A stretch of 64,000 nucleotides of DNA from an uncultured Clostridia bacterium (GCA_947626105.1 CANQQY010000005.1:1-64000); one strand, 5' to 3'; shown: positions 7,424 through 16,677, counted from the stretch's first letter. Numbers and translations: made by a program. The notes: generated from the letters alone by a model not told the origin.

Positions 7424-8682
7424 AAAAGATCGGGGTGGCGATCCTCGGTTTGGGGGTCGTGGGCGGCGGAACATACGAAATTTTGTGCTCGCACAGGGAA
7501 TTTTACCGCCGTACGCAGAATGTGGATCTCGAGGTCGTCTGCGTCCTCGAACCCGACCGCGAGCGCACGGACGCGCTTGGCGTGGGCGCGGAAAAGATCG
7601 CGGAGAACATCTTCGAGGTCGTCTCCAATCCCGACGTAAACGTCGTCGTGGAGTGTATCGGCGGCGTTACGGAATCGCGGCAGTACGTGCTGGATGCCCT
7701 GAATGCGGGCAAGACGGTTGTCACTTCCAACAAAGAGCTCCTCTGCAAGTATTTCCACGAGCTCGAAGGGGTCGCCCGCCGCGTCAATGCGGGGCTGTAT
7801 TTCGAAGCGACCTGTGCGGGCGGCGTTCCCATCGTCCGTACCCTTCTCGACGCGGTGCAGTCGAACGTCATTCCGTCCTTCGAGGGGATCGTCAACGGCA
7901 CGACCAATTATATCCTCACAAAGATGAAAGAGGGCATGAACTTTGAAGAGGCGCTTTCGGAAGCGAAAGCTCTCGGCTATGCGGAGGCGGACGTTTCCGC
8001 CGATGCGGACGGGCTCGACGCCGCCTATAAGCTCTCCATTCTCGCCTCGCTTGCATTCCACACCAAGGTGCCCCTCACAAAAATTTACCGCGAGGGCATC
8101 CGCGGTATCGAGTGCGAGGATATTCAAGAGGGCGGCGGGCTCGGGTATACCCTGAAACTTCTCGCCTTGGGGAGGCAGACGGAGCATGGCGTCGACGTGC
8201 GCGTCCATCCCGCCTTTGTCGAAAACGGCCATCCGCTCGCTTCGGTGGACGGATGCTTGAACGCCGTTTGCCTCAAAGGGGACTCTGTGGGCGAGATCGT
8301 CCTCACGGGAAAGGGTGCGGGCGCGCTTCCGACGGGCAGCGCGGTCGTTTCCGACATTCTCTATGCGGCGACCCATGACGGGCACAGGTATTCCACTTTC
8401 AAAAATACGGCAACGGCGGATAAAGAGGTAAAATTTATCTCCGATTTCGAGAGCAAGTACTATCTGCGTCTCCTCGTCCCCGCCTCCGCGGACGCGGCCG
8501 TCGCCACAGCGTTTGCAAAGAACAACATCACCGTACGGAACATGCTTCGGAAAACGGACGGGGAGCGGACTTCCGTCATCCTCGTCACCGATACGGCGCA
8601 CGAATCCGCAATCAAAAAGGCGCTCTCGCGGATGCGGACGTCGGGGATCGAGGTCGGAGCGGTCATCCGTATCCTTGCTTAA
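7420..8682 (+). CDS. hom: homoserine dehydrogenase
   Basis: Reduces aspartate semialdehyde to homoserine for threonine and methionine synthesis. The 420 residues comprise an NAD(P)-binding domain (GLGVVGGGTYEIL at 10-22), the catalytic part with GTTNYILTKM near 162 and the KLSILASLAF segment, and a C-terminal ACT domain (LRLLVPASADAAVATAFAKN) that usually senses threonine. The start overlaps the coaX stop as ATGA. It is the last gene of the promoter-5772 operon and is followed by a terminator. Confidence 0.95.
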   Translation: MKKIGVAILGLGVVGGGTYEILCSHREFYRRTQNVDLEVVCVLEPDRERTDALGVGAEKIAENIFEVVSNPDVNVVVECIGGVTESRQYVLDALNAGKTVVTSNKELLCKYFHELEGVARRVNAGLYFEATCAGGVPIVRTLLDAVQSNVIPSFEGIVNGTTNYILTKMKEGMNFEEALSEAKALGYAEADVSADADGLDAAYKLSILASLAFHTKVPLTKIYREGIRGIECEDIQEGGGLGYTLKLLALGRQTEHGVDVRVHPAFVENGHPLASVDGCLNAVCLKGDSVGEIVLTGKGAGALPTGSAVVSDILYAATHDGHRYSTFKNTATADKEVKFISDFESKYYLRLLVPASADAAVATAFAKNNITVRNMLRKTDGERTSVILVTDTAHESAIKKALSRMRTSGIEVGAVIRILA

Positions 8683-8694
8683 AAGAAAATTTCG

Positions 8695-8716
8695 GGGCGC
8701 GTATGCGCCCTTTTTT
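8695..8716 (+). terminator. terminator of the coaX-hom operon
   Basis: GGGCGC (8695-8700), loop GTAT, GCGCCC (8705-8710), then TTTTTT (8711-8716). The next gene's ATG begins two bases after the T-run. Confidence 0.85.
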
Positions 8717-8718
8717 GT

Positions 8719-9585
8719 ATGAAAAGAGCAGGTATTCTCATCAATCCGTTTGTTACGACGGAATCGGAACTGTACCAGCCGAGAAGGATCGCCGAAGAGC
8801 TGGGGCTTCTCGGCGTGCATGCAGAGATCGTTCCGAACGCATGGAAGGCGCATATCGGGCGGGACAAGATCGAAACGCCTTGCTTTGAGGGCTTCGACTT
8901 CTGCGTTCTGCTCGATAAGGACAAATATGTGCCCCGTATGCTGGAAAAGCGCGGAATGCGCCTATTCAACTCTGCGGCGGCAGTGGAGCTCTGCGACGAT
9001 AAAATGCTCACGCACGTCGCGCTCGCTGGCGTCGTTCCCATGCCGAAAACCTATCCCGCGCCCCTGTGCTACAAGGATGAGGTTTCGGACGAGCCCGTGC
9101 CGCTCCCGCTCGAGTTTCCCGTCGTCGTCAAGGAATGCTTTGGGTCGCTGGGGAAACAAGTGTATCTCGCAAGAGACTGCGCGGAGCTCGAAGCACTCTC
9201 AAAGACGCTCAAGCGCCGCCCCTATCTTTTGCAGGAATACATCGGGGAGAGCGCCGGGAAGGACGTCCGTGCGATCTGCGTCGGCGGGGAGATCGTCGCC
9301 TGCATGAAGCGCACGGCGGAAGGAGATTTCCGTTCCAATCTCGCGCTCGGCGGGAGGGGAGAACCTTATCTCGCGGATGAGGAAATGAAATCGCTCTGCG
9401 CGAAGGTCTCCTCCTGTCTCGGACTCGATTACTGCGGCGTCGATCTTCTCCTTGGGAAGGAAGGATATCTTGTCTGCGAGGTCAATTCAAACGCCTTTTT
9501 CAGCGGGATCGAACGCGTAACGGGGGTAAACGTCGCGCACGTCTATGCGGAATATATGATTCGTACGGTAGAGGAAAAGATCTGA
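8719..9585 (+). CDS. RimK-like ATP-grasp ligase
   Basis: A 288-residue ATP-grasp enzyme of the RimK/alpha-L-glutamate ligase type, joining a carboxylate to an amine through an acyl phosphate; substrates are unknown. ATP-grasp features include FPVVVKECFGSLGKQVYLA (about residues 133-151, with the ATP-binding Lys and small-residue loop), YLLQEYIGES, DVRAICVGGEIVACMKR, and the Mg-binding end VCEVNSNAFFSGIE. MKRAGILINPF is the natural domain start. No Shine-Dalgarno is visible: the ATG directly abuts the T-run of the preceding terminator, so how this gene is translated is unclear. It ends at a strong terminator after a palindrome copy. Confidence 0.85.
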   Translation: MKRAGILINPFVTTESELYQPRRIAEELGLLGVHAEIVPNAWKAHIGRDKIETPCFEGFDFCVLLDKDKYVPRMLEKRGMRLFNSAAAVELCDDKMLTHVALAGVVPMPKTYPAPLCYKDEVSDEPVPLPLEFPVVVKECFGSLGKQVYLARDCAELEALSKTLKRRPYLLQEYIGESAGKDVRAICVGGEIVACMKRTAEGDFRSNLALGGRGEPYLADEEMKSLCAKVSSCLGLDYCGVDLLLGKEGYLVCEVNSNAFFSGIERVTGVNVAHVYAEYMIRTVEEKI

Positions 9586-9631
9586 AAATCGAAAAAAAGC
9601 GGCAAAACCGTGGAATTTCGGGCATAAAAAT

Positions 9632-9654
9632 AGTATTATGTCAGACATAATACT
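9632..9654. repeat. dispersed palindrome, copy 1 (perfect)
   Basis: Half-site AGTATTATGTC, one A, then GACATAATACT: an uninterrupted 11-bp inverted repeat around a single base. It lies between the RimK-like gene and the shared terminator. Related copies are at 13278, 35022, 38253 and 47585. Confidence 0.85.
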
Positions 9655-9669
9655 TTGCAAAAGTCAAAA

Positions 9670-9704
9670 AAATCCCCCCGCGAAAGAACTTCGCGGGGGG
9701 ATTT
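9670..9704. terminator. bidirectional terminator between the RimK-like gene and leuS
   Basis: AAATCCCCCCGCGAA and TTCGCGGGGGGATTT form a very stable 15-bp stem around AGAAC, with A-run and T-run flanks suited to both convergent genes. Confidence 0.92.
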
Positions 9705-9718
9705 GATGTTTTCGGTAT

Positions 9719-12148
9719 TCAGGCAACGATCAGATTGACGATGCGCCCTTTGACGACGATGTACTTTACGATTTTCTTTCCCGCAATGCGCTCCTGCACT
9801 TCGGGAAGGGCGGACGCCTGACTTACGATCTCTTCGTCCTGCGCGTCGCTCGGCAGCATCGCTTTGCAGACGATCTTGCTGTTGATCTGTACCGCGTACT
9901 CCTTTTCGGCGAGGACGAGCGCGGCGGGATCTTCGACGGGATACTTCTGTTCAAACACGAATCCTTTTCCGCCCATGATCTCGAAGAGTTCTTCCGAGAA
10001 GTGGGGCGCGCAGGGCGCGAGAAGCAAAATGAGATCCTTCACGGTATCTTTGAAGAGCGCGGCGTTTTTCTCGCCGTTTGCGCCGTCATATTTGTAGAGC
10101 GCGTTGGTGAGCTCCATGAGGCGCGCGATCGCGGTATTGAAAGAGAACGCTTCCATATCCCTCGTCACGCGGCGGATCGTATCGTTCCGTGCGTAGTTGA
10201 GCGCCTTTTCCTCCGCGCCGTAGCCCGCTTTTCCCGTACACTCACGGGCTTTGAGCACGATTTTCTCCACCCTGTCCATAAAGCGGGAGATCGCCTTGAT
10301 CCCGTCGTCGTTCCACGGGCCGCCCTCCGTATAGGAGAATCCGAACATGAGGTAGAGGCGGAAGGCGTCCGAACCGTATTCGTTGACGTATTCGTCGGGG
10401 GAAACGACGTTGCCGTGGGATTTCGACATGCGGTTCCCGTCGGGACCTAAAATGACACCCTGATGGACGAGACGTTTGAAGGGTTCGTCAAAGTCGAGAT
10501 ACCCCATATCCCGCAGCGCTTTGGTGAAGAAACGCGCATATAAAAGGTGCATGCAGGAGTGCTCCGCGCCGCCCACATAGACGTCCACGGGGAGAAGCCT
10601 GTCCACGGCTTCTTTTTCGAAGGGCGCCTTTTCGTTGTGCGGATCCGCATAGCGAAGGTAATACCAGCTCGAACAGACGAAGGTATCGAGGGTATCGGGA
10701 TCCCGTCTTGCGGGGCCGCCGCACTTCGGGCAGACCGCCGACATAAATTTCTCGTTTTTGGCGAGAGGGGACTTGCCGTCCGGGCGGAATTCCACGTCGT
10801 AAGGGAGTCTGACGGGCAGATTTTTTTCGGGAACGGGGACTGCACCGCACTTTTCGCAGTGGATCACGGGGATGGGCGCGCCCCAATAACGCTGGCGGGA
10901 AATGAGCCAGTCTCTCAAGCGGTAATTGACCTTTTTGCCGCCCTTTCCGATCTTTCTGATGTATGCGGCGATCTCGCTCCGCGCCTCTTCGCCGTAAAGT
11001 CCGTCGAATTGGAGAGAACCTACGACGATCCCGTCCTCCGTATAGGGCAGAACGGTCTCCCCGCCCTGTTTTTCAATGACTTTCACGATGGGAAGCCCGT
11101 ATTTCGTTGCAAAAGCAAAATCTCTTTCGTCGTGGGCGGGCACCGCCATCACCGCGCCCGTACCGTAGGAGTAGAGCACGTAATCCGCAAGATAGATGGG
11201 GACTTTTTTTCCGTTTACGGGGTTTGTGCAGTACGCGCCCGTAAAGACGCCCGTCTTTTCGCGCGTGGAAGAGAGCCGCTCGATCTCGCTCGAACGGGAG
11301 GCAAAATCAATATATTGTTCCACGGCTTCGCGCTGCTCGGGCGTTGTGATCTTGCGCGCAAGGGGATGTTCGGGGGAGAGAACGACGTATGTGACGCCGA
11401 ACACCGTATCGGGACGGGTCGTAAAGACGCGGAAAACGTCTCCGCTGTCGCATTCGAACTCGATCTCGCACCCCGTGGATTTTCCGATCCAGTTGCGCTG
11501 CATATTTTTTGTCTTTTCGGGCCAGTCGAGCCCGTCGAGTCCCGAAAGAAGCTCTTCGGCATATTCGGTGATTTTAAAGAACCATTGCGTGAGGTTTTTC
11601 CGTACGACGGGCGTATCGCAACGCTCGCACTTCCCGTCGACGACCTGTTCGTTCGCAAGCACGGTATTGCAGGAAGGGCACCAATTGACCGGCGCTTCCT
11701 TTCTGTATGCAAGTCCCTTCTTGTAGAATTGCAGGAACATCCATTGCGTCCATTTATAGTACTCTTCGGTGCACGTCTTGATCTCCGCCGACCAATCGAA
11801 CATCGCGCCCATCGCTTTGAGCTGCTGTTCCATCGTGGCGATGTTTGCCTCCGTGGAGTCTTTGGGGTGGACGCCCGTCTTGATGGCGTAGTTTTCCGCA
11901 GGCAGGCCGAAAGCGTCGAAGCCCATGGGCTGAAAGACGTTATACCCCTGCATCCGCTTGAAACGTGCGTAAGAATCGGCGGGACCGTAATTGTACCAAT
12001 GCCCGATATGCAGCTTTGCGCCGGAGGGATAGGAGAACATTTCAAGGACGTAAAACTTTTTCTTATCCGTGTCCTTGGGGTCGAAGCGGTTGAACTTCTC
12101 TTTTTCCCAGCGCGTCTGCCATTTTTTTTCGATTGCTTTGATATCCAT
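9719..12148 (-). CDS. leuS: leucyl-tRNA synthetase
   Basis: Charges tRNA-Leu. The 809-residue class I synthetase has the HIGH motif [12 protein letters not shown], a Zn-like cluster (CPSC and CERC), the CP1 editing domain with [13 protein letters not shown], and the KMSKS equivalent [15 protein letters not shown]. The start is set at 12148 because AAGGAGAAACGC precedes that ATG and the promoter predicts a transcript start near 12167, downstream of the earlier in-frame ATG at 12175. It is monocistronic between its own promoter and the bidirectional terminator. Confidence 0.96.
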   Translation of the reverse strand: MDIKAIEKKWQTRWEKEKFNRFDPKDTDKKKFYVLEMFSYPSGAKLHIGHWYNYGPADSYARFKRMQGYNVFQPMGFDAFGLPAENYAIKTGVHPKDSTEANIATMEQQLKAMGAMFDWSAEIKTCTEEYYKWTQWMFLQFYKKGLAYRKEAPVNWCPSCNTVLANEQVVDGKCERCDTPVVRKNLTQWFFKITEYAEELLSGLDGLDWPEKTKNMQRNWIGKSTGCEIEFECDSGDVFRVFTTRPDTVFGVTYVVLSPEHPLARKITTPEQREAVEQYIDFASRSSEIERLSSTREKTGVFTGAYCTNPVNGKKVPIYLADYVLYSYGTGAVMAVPAHDERDFAFATKYGLPIVKVIEKQGGETVLPYTEDGIVVGSLQFDGLYGEEARSEIAAYIRKIGKGGKKVNYRLRDWLISRQRYWGAPIPVIHCEKCGAVPVPEKNLPVRLPYDVEFRPDGKSPLAKNEKFMSAVCPKCGGPARRDPDTLDTFVCSSWYYLRYADPHNEKAPFEKEAVDRLLPVDVYVGGAEHSCMHLLYARFFTKALRDMGYLDFDEPFKRLVHQGVILGPDGNRMSKSHGNVVSPDEYVNEYGSDAFRLYLMFGFSYTEGGPWNDDGIKAISRFMDRVEKIVLKARECTGKAGYGAEEKALNYARNDTIRRVTRDMEAFSFNTAIARLMELTNALYKYDGANGEKNAALFKDTVKDLILLLAPCAPHFSEELFEIMGGKGFVFEQKYPVEDPAALVLAEKEYAVQINSKIVCKAMLPSDAQDEEIVSQASALPEVQERIAGKKIVKYIVVKGRIVNLIVA

Positions 12149-12173
12149 GCGTTTCTCCTTGCTGTTCTTTTCC

Positions 12174-12203
12174 ATTTTACACCAAAGGAGGGGGGCATGT
12201 CAA
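12174..12203 (-). promoter_or_regulatory. promoter of leuS
   Basis: On the minus strand TTGACA (12198-12203) and TAAAAT (12174-12179) are 18 bp apart. No T-box motif is seen in the short leader. Confidence 0.85.
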
Positions 12204-12324
12204 GCATCCTCGCGCAGAAAGAAGTTATTTCACACGTTTGACAGGAAATTTTTGTGCTTCCCTGTGCTCCGTGCGGATCTTGCCCGACGTAAATAAATCA
12301 AAAAAAGAAGCATACAATAATGTC

Positions 12325-13017
12325 GTGGAAGAAATCACCGTATCCGACCAGAGCGGAAACAGTCTCTATATCACATATTTATACAACGCTCTCGCGGGTG
12401 CGCTCTCCCGCAGCGGGGGCGGGGAGGAGTTCCTCTCCACGAACGAAAGGACGGCGCTCCGTATCCATTTGAGGGAGGGGAGCACGGAAATCAGGGAACT
12501 TTTGCGCGAACGGCTCGTCGAGATCGTCGGGATCGGCTACAAATTCCGCTATTTGCAGGAAAAATTGCGGGTCGCGCTCTCCCAAAGGGACAAAAAACTG
12601 CTCTGCGCAGCCCTGATCGCGGCGGATTTCGAGGGGGATAAGGGATACATCGCGCGGAAGATCGGCGACGGAACGCAGTATCATATCGACGGTCTCGTCG
12701 CCTTCCGCCTCGGACCGCTCAAAGAAAAGTGGCAGCACATCGTGGAATACGTCCCCGAGGGCTTCGGCGCGTCCGATCTCAAAGAATTTTGCGATTTTCT
12801 CGTGGCGGAAAGCAAAAACAAGATCTATCTCAAAGGGAATACGGTGTTCGGCGAGAATTTCCGTCCCCTGAAGCGGAGTCTTTTACTCGGGGAAGAGGAC
12901 GCCGAAGCGGAGATCCTGCTCTCCGACGCGGGGTTCGTCTACTGCCTCGGCGACGTGGGCGACGAATTGAGTGATTTTTTACAAAAATTTTATGCGGAGC
13001 GGGCTATATTTTCTTGA
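12325..13017 (+). CDS. YtxC-like protein
   Basis: A protein of about 230 residues, predicted soluble, with the blocks LHIREG-like IHLREGSTEIRELLRERL, KFRYLQEKLRV, AALIAADFEGDKGYI and HIDGLVAFRL. It resembles the putative sporulation protein YtxC, and its position immediately before thrS matches Bacillus and Clostridia, where ytxC precedes thrS; the role is unknown. The frame is open from 12238 (TTG), but no good start with a Shine-Dalgarno exists. The GTG at 12325 is chosen because the homologous part begins there and a TACAAT box lies 6 nt before it. The thrS promoter overlaps its last codons. Confidence 0.6.
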   Translation: MEEITVSDQSGNSLYITYLYNALAGALSRSGGGEEFLSTNERTALRIHLREGSTEIRELLRERLVEIVGIGYKFRYLQEKLRVALSQRDKKLLCAALIAADFEGDKGYIARKIGDGTQYHIDGLVAFRLGPLKEKWQHIVEYVPEGFGASDLKEFCDFLVAESKNKIYLKGNTVFGENFRPLKRSLLLGEEDAEAEILLSDAGFVYCLGDVGDELSDFLQKFYAERAIFS

Positions 13018-13042
13018 CAAACGCCGAAAAACGCTTTACAAT
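13014..13042 (+). promoter_or_regulatory. promoter of the T-box-thrS transcript
   Basis: TTGACA (13014-13019) and TACAAT (13037-13042), spacing 17 bp. It overlaps the 3' end of the YtxC-like gene. Confidence 0.88.
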
Positions 13043-13049
13043 AGATTTA

Positions 13050-13265
13050 CTTAAAGACAAGTAGCGTCCGAGGTTTTTCCCAGAGAGCGGATCCAAGGCT
13101 GGAAGACCCGCAGAAAGCTCGGAACCGTGAAACCGCTTTATTGGATACATTATCATACGTGAGCGGCCTCCGAACGGAGGCAATTAAGGTGGAACCGCGC
13201 AAATGGAATTTGCGTCCTTAAAATGAACCCGAAAGGGCAGTTTTAAGGACGATTTTTTATTTTTT
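13050..13265 (+). promoter_or_regulatory. T-box leader (threonine) of thrS
   Basis: A classic T-box riboswitch that senses uncharged tRNA-Thr. Visible parts are AGTAGCG and CAGAGAGCGG of stem I, a GGCTGGAAGA apical element, a CCGAG/CTCGG helix, the candidate specifier ACC (13132-13134) within GAAACCGC, the T-box AATTAAGGTGGAACCGCG (13182-13199), and a terminator CGTCCTTAAAA / TTTTAAGGACG (13213-13251) followed by a T-rich run to 13265. An ACC specifier agrees with the downstream threonyl-tRNA synthetase. Confidence 0.95.
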
Positions 13266-13277
13266 CGCCATGTGCGA

Positions 13278-13297
13278 AGTACTATGTCAGACATAAT
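13278..13297. repeat. dispersed palindrome, copy 2 (at the thrS ribosome site)
   Basis: AGTACTATGTC, A, GACATAAT: 20 bp of the dispersed element lie between the T-box terminator and thrS and run directly into the GGAGGT Shine-Dalgarno at 13298. The upstream flank TGTGCGA resembles the flank TTTGCA of other copies. Confidence 0.85.
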
Positions 13298-13309
13298 GGA
13301 GGTAGAAAC

Positions 13310-15268
13310 ATGAAAATTTCACTCAAAAACGGGGATCTTCTCGAGGTGGCGGAGGGCGCTTCCTGTGCGGACGCCGCGCTTGCGATCTCGGAAGGGCTTG
13401 CGAGGAACGCCGTTGCGGCGAAGGTCAACGGGGAACTCGTCGATCTGTCGCATCCGCTTTCGGAAGGCGACAGCCTCGAGATCGTCACGCTCAAAGACGA
13501 GGACGGGCTCAAAGTCTACCGTCACACCTGCGCCCATGTGCTTGCGCAGGCGCTCAAAACCGTCTATCCCACCTGTAAACTTGCGATCGGCCCCGTGATC
13601 GAAAACGGCTTTTATTACGACGTTGATTTCAAAACGCCCATCACGATGGAAGATTTCTCCAAGATCGAAGCGGAGATGAAGGCGATCATCAAGAGCAATC
13701 TTCCCATCAAGCGGTTCACGCTTCCGCGGGACGAGGCGATCGCCCTCATGGAAAATTTCAGCGAGGATTATAAGGTCGAACTCATCAAAGATCTTCCCGA
13801 GGACGCGGAGATCTCCTTCTACAAGCAGGGAGCCTTTACCGATCTTTGCAAGGGGCCGCACCTTCCTTCGACGGGGAAGATCAAGGCGTTCAAGCTCGTC
13901 TCCATCGCGGGCGCGTATTGGAGAGGGGATTCGAACAAGAAGATGCTCACCCGTATTTACGGCACGGCGTTTGCCAAAAAGGACGAGGTGGACGCCTATA
14001 TCGCCCGTCTCGAAGAGGCGAAAAAGCGCGACCATAATAAACTCGGGCGCGACCTCGGGATCTTTATGACGAGCGACGTCATCGGGCAAGGCCTTCCCAT
14101 TCTCATGCCGAAGGGCGCGAAGATCCTTCAAATTCTCACCCGTTTCGTCGAGGATGAAGAGGCAAAGCGCGGCTTCATGATCACAAAGACCCCCAATATG
14201 GCGAAATCCGACCTCTACAAGATCTCCGGGCACTGGGCGCATTACCGCGACAAGATGTTCGTTCTCGGCGAGATCGACGAAAAAGGCGAGGCGAAGAATA
14301 AAGACGAAGAAATCGTGGCGCTCCGTCCCATGACCTGCCCGTTCCAATATCAAATTTATAAGAACGGTCTGAAATCTTACCGCGATCTGCCCTGCCGCTA
14401 TTCGGAGACCGCGACGGAGTTCCGCAACGAGGCTTCGGGCGAGATGCACGGGCTCATCCGCATCCGCCAATTTACTCTTTCCGACGGGCACATCATCTGC
14501 ACTAAGGAACAGGTGGAAGGGGAGTTCAAACGTTGCCTCGATCTTTCCTATTATATCCTCGACTGCCTCGGAATGCGGCAGGACGTCACCTTCCGCTTCT
14601 CCAAGCGCGGGAAATCCAAGTCCGATAAGTATATCGACGACGACGAGGCGTGGAATGCGACGGAAGCCATGATGAAGAACATTCTCGACGATCTCAAACT
14701 CGATTATGTGGAAGCGGACGACGAAGCCGCCTTTTACGGTCCCAAGCTCGACGTCCAGACGAAGAATGTCTACGGAAAAGAGGATACGCTCATCACCATC
14801 CAGATCGACTTTGCCGCGGGGCACAGCTTCGGCATGGAGTATGTGGACGCAGACGGCGTCCGCCGTACGCCTTACGTCATCCACCGCAGCTCGATCGGCT
14901 GTTACGAGAGGACGCTCGCCATGCTCATCGAAAAGTATGCGGGCGCGTTCCCGCTCTGGTTTGCGCCGGAGCAGGTCAAAGTCCTTCCCGTCACGGACAG
15001 AGCGGCGGATTACGCAAAAGAGCTTGTCGAAGAGCTCAACGAGGTGGGGATCCGCGCCTCCGCAGACTATCGCAACGAGAAGATCGGCAGAAAGATCTTC
15101 GACGCCGAGCAGGAAAAGGTTCCCTATAAGCTCGTCGTCGGCGACAAAGAGATGGAGGACGGCAGCGTCTCCGTCCGCAAGCGCGGCGCAGGGGATATCG
15201 GCTCCATGACAAAGGACGACTTCATCGCCCTCGTCGTCGAAGAGGACGAAAAGAAAGTGATCTTCTGA
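13310..15268 (+). CDS. thrS: threonyl-tRNA synthetase
   Basis: Charges tRNA-Thr. The 652-residue class II enzyme has an N-terminal TGS domain (residues 1-62), the editing domain (HTCAHVLAQALKTVYP, then GPHLPSTGKIKAFKLVS and the YWRGD segment), the catalytic core with RPMTCPFQYQIYKNG (Zn-binding Cys), RIRQFTLSDGHI and YGPKLDV, and a C-terminal anticodon-binding domain from about residue 555. The start ATG is preceded by ATGGAGGTAGAAAC. It is regulated by the T-box upstream. Confidence 0.97.
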   Translation: MKISLKNGDLLEVAEGASCADAALAISEGLARNAVAAKVNGELVDLSHPLSEGDSLEIVTLKDEDGLKVYRHTCAHVLAQALKTVYPTCKLAIGPVIENGFYYDVDFKTPITMEDFSKIEAEMKAIIKSNLPIKRFTLPRDEAIALMENFSEDYKVELIKDLPEDAEISFYKQGAFTDLCKGPHLPSTGKIKAFKLVSIAGAYWRGDSNKKMLTRIYGTAFAKKDEVDAYIARLEEAKKRDHNKLGRDLGIFMTSDVIGQGLPILMPKGAKILQILTRFVEDEEAKRGFMITKTPNMAKSDLYKISGHWAHYRDKMFVLGEIDEKGEAKNKDEEIVALRPMTCPFQYQIYKNGLKSYRDLPCRYSETATEFRNEASGEMHGLIRIRQFTLSDGHIICTKEQVEGEFKRCLDLSYYILDCLGMRQDVTFRFSKRGKSKSDKYIDDDEAWNATEAMMKNILDDLKLDYVEADDEAAFYGPKLDVQTKNVYGKEDTLITIQIDFAAGHSFGMEYVDADGVRRTPYVIHRSSIGCYERTLAMLIEKYAGAFPLWFAPEQVKVLPVTDRAADYAKELVEELNEVGIRASADYRNEKIGRKIFDAEQEKVPYKLVVGDKEMEDGSVSVRKRGAGDIGSMTKDDFIALVVEEDEKKVIF

Positions 15269-15320
15269 TCCCGCGGAATGCCGTTTGGCGTGAAAAATAG
15301 AAAATCTTTCCGAAAAACAG

Positions 15321-15349
15321 TTGACAAAAGGGTTTTTGTGTGGTAAAGT
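15321..15349 (+). promoter_or_regulatory. promoter of the infC-rpmI-rplT operon
   Basis: TTGACA (15321-15326) and TAAAGT (15344-15349) with 17 bp spacing. Confidence 0.82.
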
Positions 15350-15355
15350 AATTCA

Positions 15356-15489
15356 GTCAAGCAGAGGTAAACCCTTCTCTCCGCGATCGCATGGGCGGTG
15401 CGGGTCAATGAATTTTCCGCGAATGTCACGGGATCTCCGTGCGCAACAAAGTTCAACGGGTTTGTCTATGCAAACCCGTTTATTTTTTT
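15356..15489 (+). promoter_or_regulatory. L20-leader-type attenuator of infC-rpmI-rplT
   Basis: The leader of about 140 nt ends in an intrinsic terminator, AACGGGTTTG (15455-15464) with CAAACCCGTT (15471-15480) and then TATTTTTTTG, placed only 10 nt before the infC start. In Firmicutes this operon is controlled by L20 binding its leader and promoting termination, and position and architecture fit. The upstream part has GCGATCGC and CGGTGCGGG helices that could be the L20 mimic; I did not verify the fold. Confidence 0.7.
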
Positions 15490-15498
15490 GAGAGGATC

Positions 15499-16017
15499 AT
15501 GGCAGTTAAAAATCAAAATCAGTTGAATGGGGAGATCCGCGACCGCGAGGTGAGGCTCATCTCGCAGGACGGGGAAATGCTCGGCGTCATGCCGTCGCGG
15601 GAGGCGCTCCGCCTTGCGGAAGACGCGGGGCTCGATCTTGTGAAGATCTCGCCGAACGCCGTTCCGCCCGTATGCAAGATCATGGACTACGGCAAGTTCA
15701 AATTCGAGCAGGCGAAAAAAGAGAAAGAGAACAGGCGCAACCAGAAGATCGTCGAACTCAAAGAAGTGCAGCTTTCCATGACGATCGACGTGGGGGATCT
15801 CAACGTTAAGGCAAGGCAGGCGCAGAAGTTCCTCGAACAGGGCAATAAGGTGAAGGTCACGATCCGCCTTCGCGGCAGGCAGATGGCGCACGCCAACCTC
15901 GGCAAGGATGTGATCATGAACTTCTACGAAGGGCTCAAAGAGTACGCCGTCATCGAAAAGCCGCTCAATATGGAGGGGAGGAATCTGATTCTGATCCTCG
16001 CCCCCGCAAAAAAGTAA
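15499..16017 (+). CDS. infC: translation initiation factor IF-3
   Basis: The 172-residue factor binds the 30S subunit and checks start codon pairing. N-terminal domain: LNGEIRDREVRLISQDGEMLG; linker: KFKFEQAKKEKENRRNQ; C-terminal domain: VQLSMTIDVGDLNVKARQA and VTIRLRGRQMAH. The start used here is ATG at 15499 with GAGAGG 4 nt upstream, just after the leader terminator, so the terminator and ribosome site are close enough to interfere. First gene of the infC-rpmI-rplT operon. Confidence 0.96.
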   Translation: MAVKNQNQLNGEIRDREVRLISQDGEMLGVMPSREALRLAEDAGLDLVKISPNAVPPVCKIMDYGKFKFEQAKKEKENRRNQKIVELKEVQLSMTIDVGDLNVKARQAQKFLEQGNKVKVTIRLRGRQMAHANLGKDVIMNFYEGLKEYAVIEKPLNMEGRNLILILAPAKK

Positions 16018-16074
16018 AATCAAAAAGCGAACATTTCGCGAAAAGAAATTTGAATCATTTGGAGGAAAACAGAT

Positions 16075-16275
16075 ATGCCGAAACAGAAATCGCACTCGAG
16101 TTCCAAAAAGCGCTTCTGGCTCACGGGATCCGGCAAGGTGAACAGAGCCCACGGCGGCAAGAACCACAAGGCAGAAACCAAGAACAGAAAGAGAAAGAGA
16201 AATCTGCGCCAGTCCGCGCTCGTCTCCGAGACGCAGGAAAAGACCGTCAAGCGCATGATTCCTTATAAGGATTAA
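16075..16275 (+). CDS. rpmI: ribosomal protein bL35
   Basis: A 66-residue basic protein of the large subunit. KQKSHSSSKKRFWLTGSGKV and AHGGKNHKAETKNRKRKRNL are diagnostic for L35. GGAGGAAAACAGAT precedes the ATG. Lies 57 nt after infC and 15 nt before rplT, the usual order. Confidence 0.96.
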   Translation: MPKQKSHSSSKKRFWLTGSGKVNRAHGGKNHKAETKNRKRKRNLRQSALVSETQEKTVKRMIPYKD

Positions 16276-16290
16276 CGGAGGGCATCGGAT

Positions 16291-16641
16291 ATGAGAATTA
16301 AAAGAGGCGTGAACGCCGTTAAAAAGCGCAGAAAGATCTTTAAGCTCGCAAAGGGCTATTTCGGCTATAAGAGCAAGAACTATCGTATCGCCCGTCAGGC
16401 TGTGATGAAGTCTCTTCAATACGCCTACGTCGGCAGGAAACTCAGAAAGCGCGACATGAGAAGCCTTTGGATCGCCCGTATCAACGCAGGCGCAAGGCTC
16501 AACGGGCTCTCTTATTCCAAGCTGATGCACGGGCTCAAGGTCGCAGGGATCGACCTCAACCGTAAGATCCTCGCCGATCTCGCCGTCAACGACGCAGCCG
16601 CGTTTGCGGACATCTGCGGCAAGGCGAAAGCCGCCCTTTAA
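16291..16641 (+). CDS. rplT: ribosomal protein bL20
   Basis: 116-residue large-subunit assembly protein and probable autoregulator of this operon. [20 protein letters not shown] is the canonical start, followed by [36 protein letters not shown] and [18 protein letters not shown]. Shine-Dalgarno CGGAGGG. Last gene before the terminator at 16650. Confidence 0.97.
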   Translation: MRIKRGVNAVKKRRKIFKLAKGYFGYKSKNYRIARQAVMKSLQYAYVGRKLRKRDMRSLWIARINAGARLNGLSYSKLMHGLKVAGIDLNRKILADLAVNDAAAFADICGKAKAAL

Positions 16642-16649
16642 CCAAACGA

Positions 16650-16674
16650 AAGCCTTTCCGAGAAAGGCTTTTTT
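16650..16674 (+). terminator. terminator of infC-rpmI-rplT
   Basis: AAGCCTTTC (16650-16658), loop CGA, GAAAGGCTT (16662-16670), then a T-run to 16674. The next start codon is 3 nt beyond it, and the 3' arm contains AAAGG, the only Shine-Dalgarno-like stretch before that start. Confidence 0.88.
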
Positions 16675-16677
16675 GTC

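Noticed and set aside
6895-8853. 652-codon open frame antisense to coaX and hom
   Set aside because: Covers two clear genes on the other strand, Arg/Asp-rich translation without any motif; artefact of GC-rich codon usage.
12149-12175. Earlier in-frame start for leuS at 12175
   Set aside because: The predicted transcript starts near 12167, so this codon is not in the mRNA; AAGGAG precedes the later ATG.
10547-12241. 564-codon open frame antisense to leuS
   Set aside because: Same kind of shadow frame; leuS motifs on the opposite strand are unambiguous.
13319-14884. 521-codon open frame antisense to thrS
   Set aside because: Lies wholly within thrS, no homology, no ribosome site.
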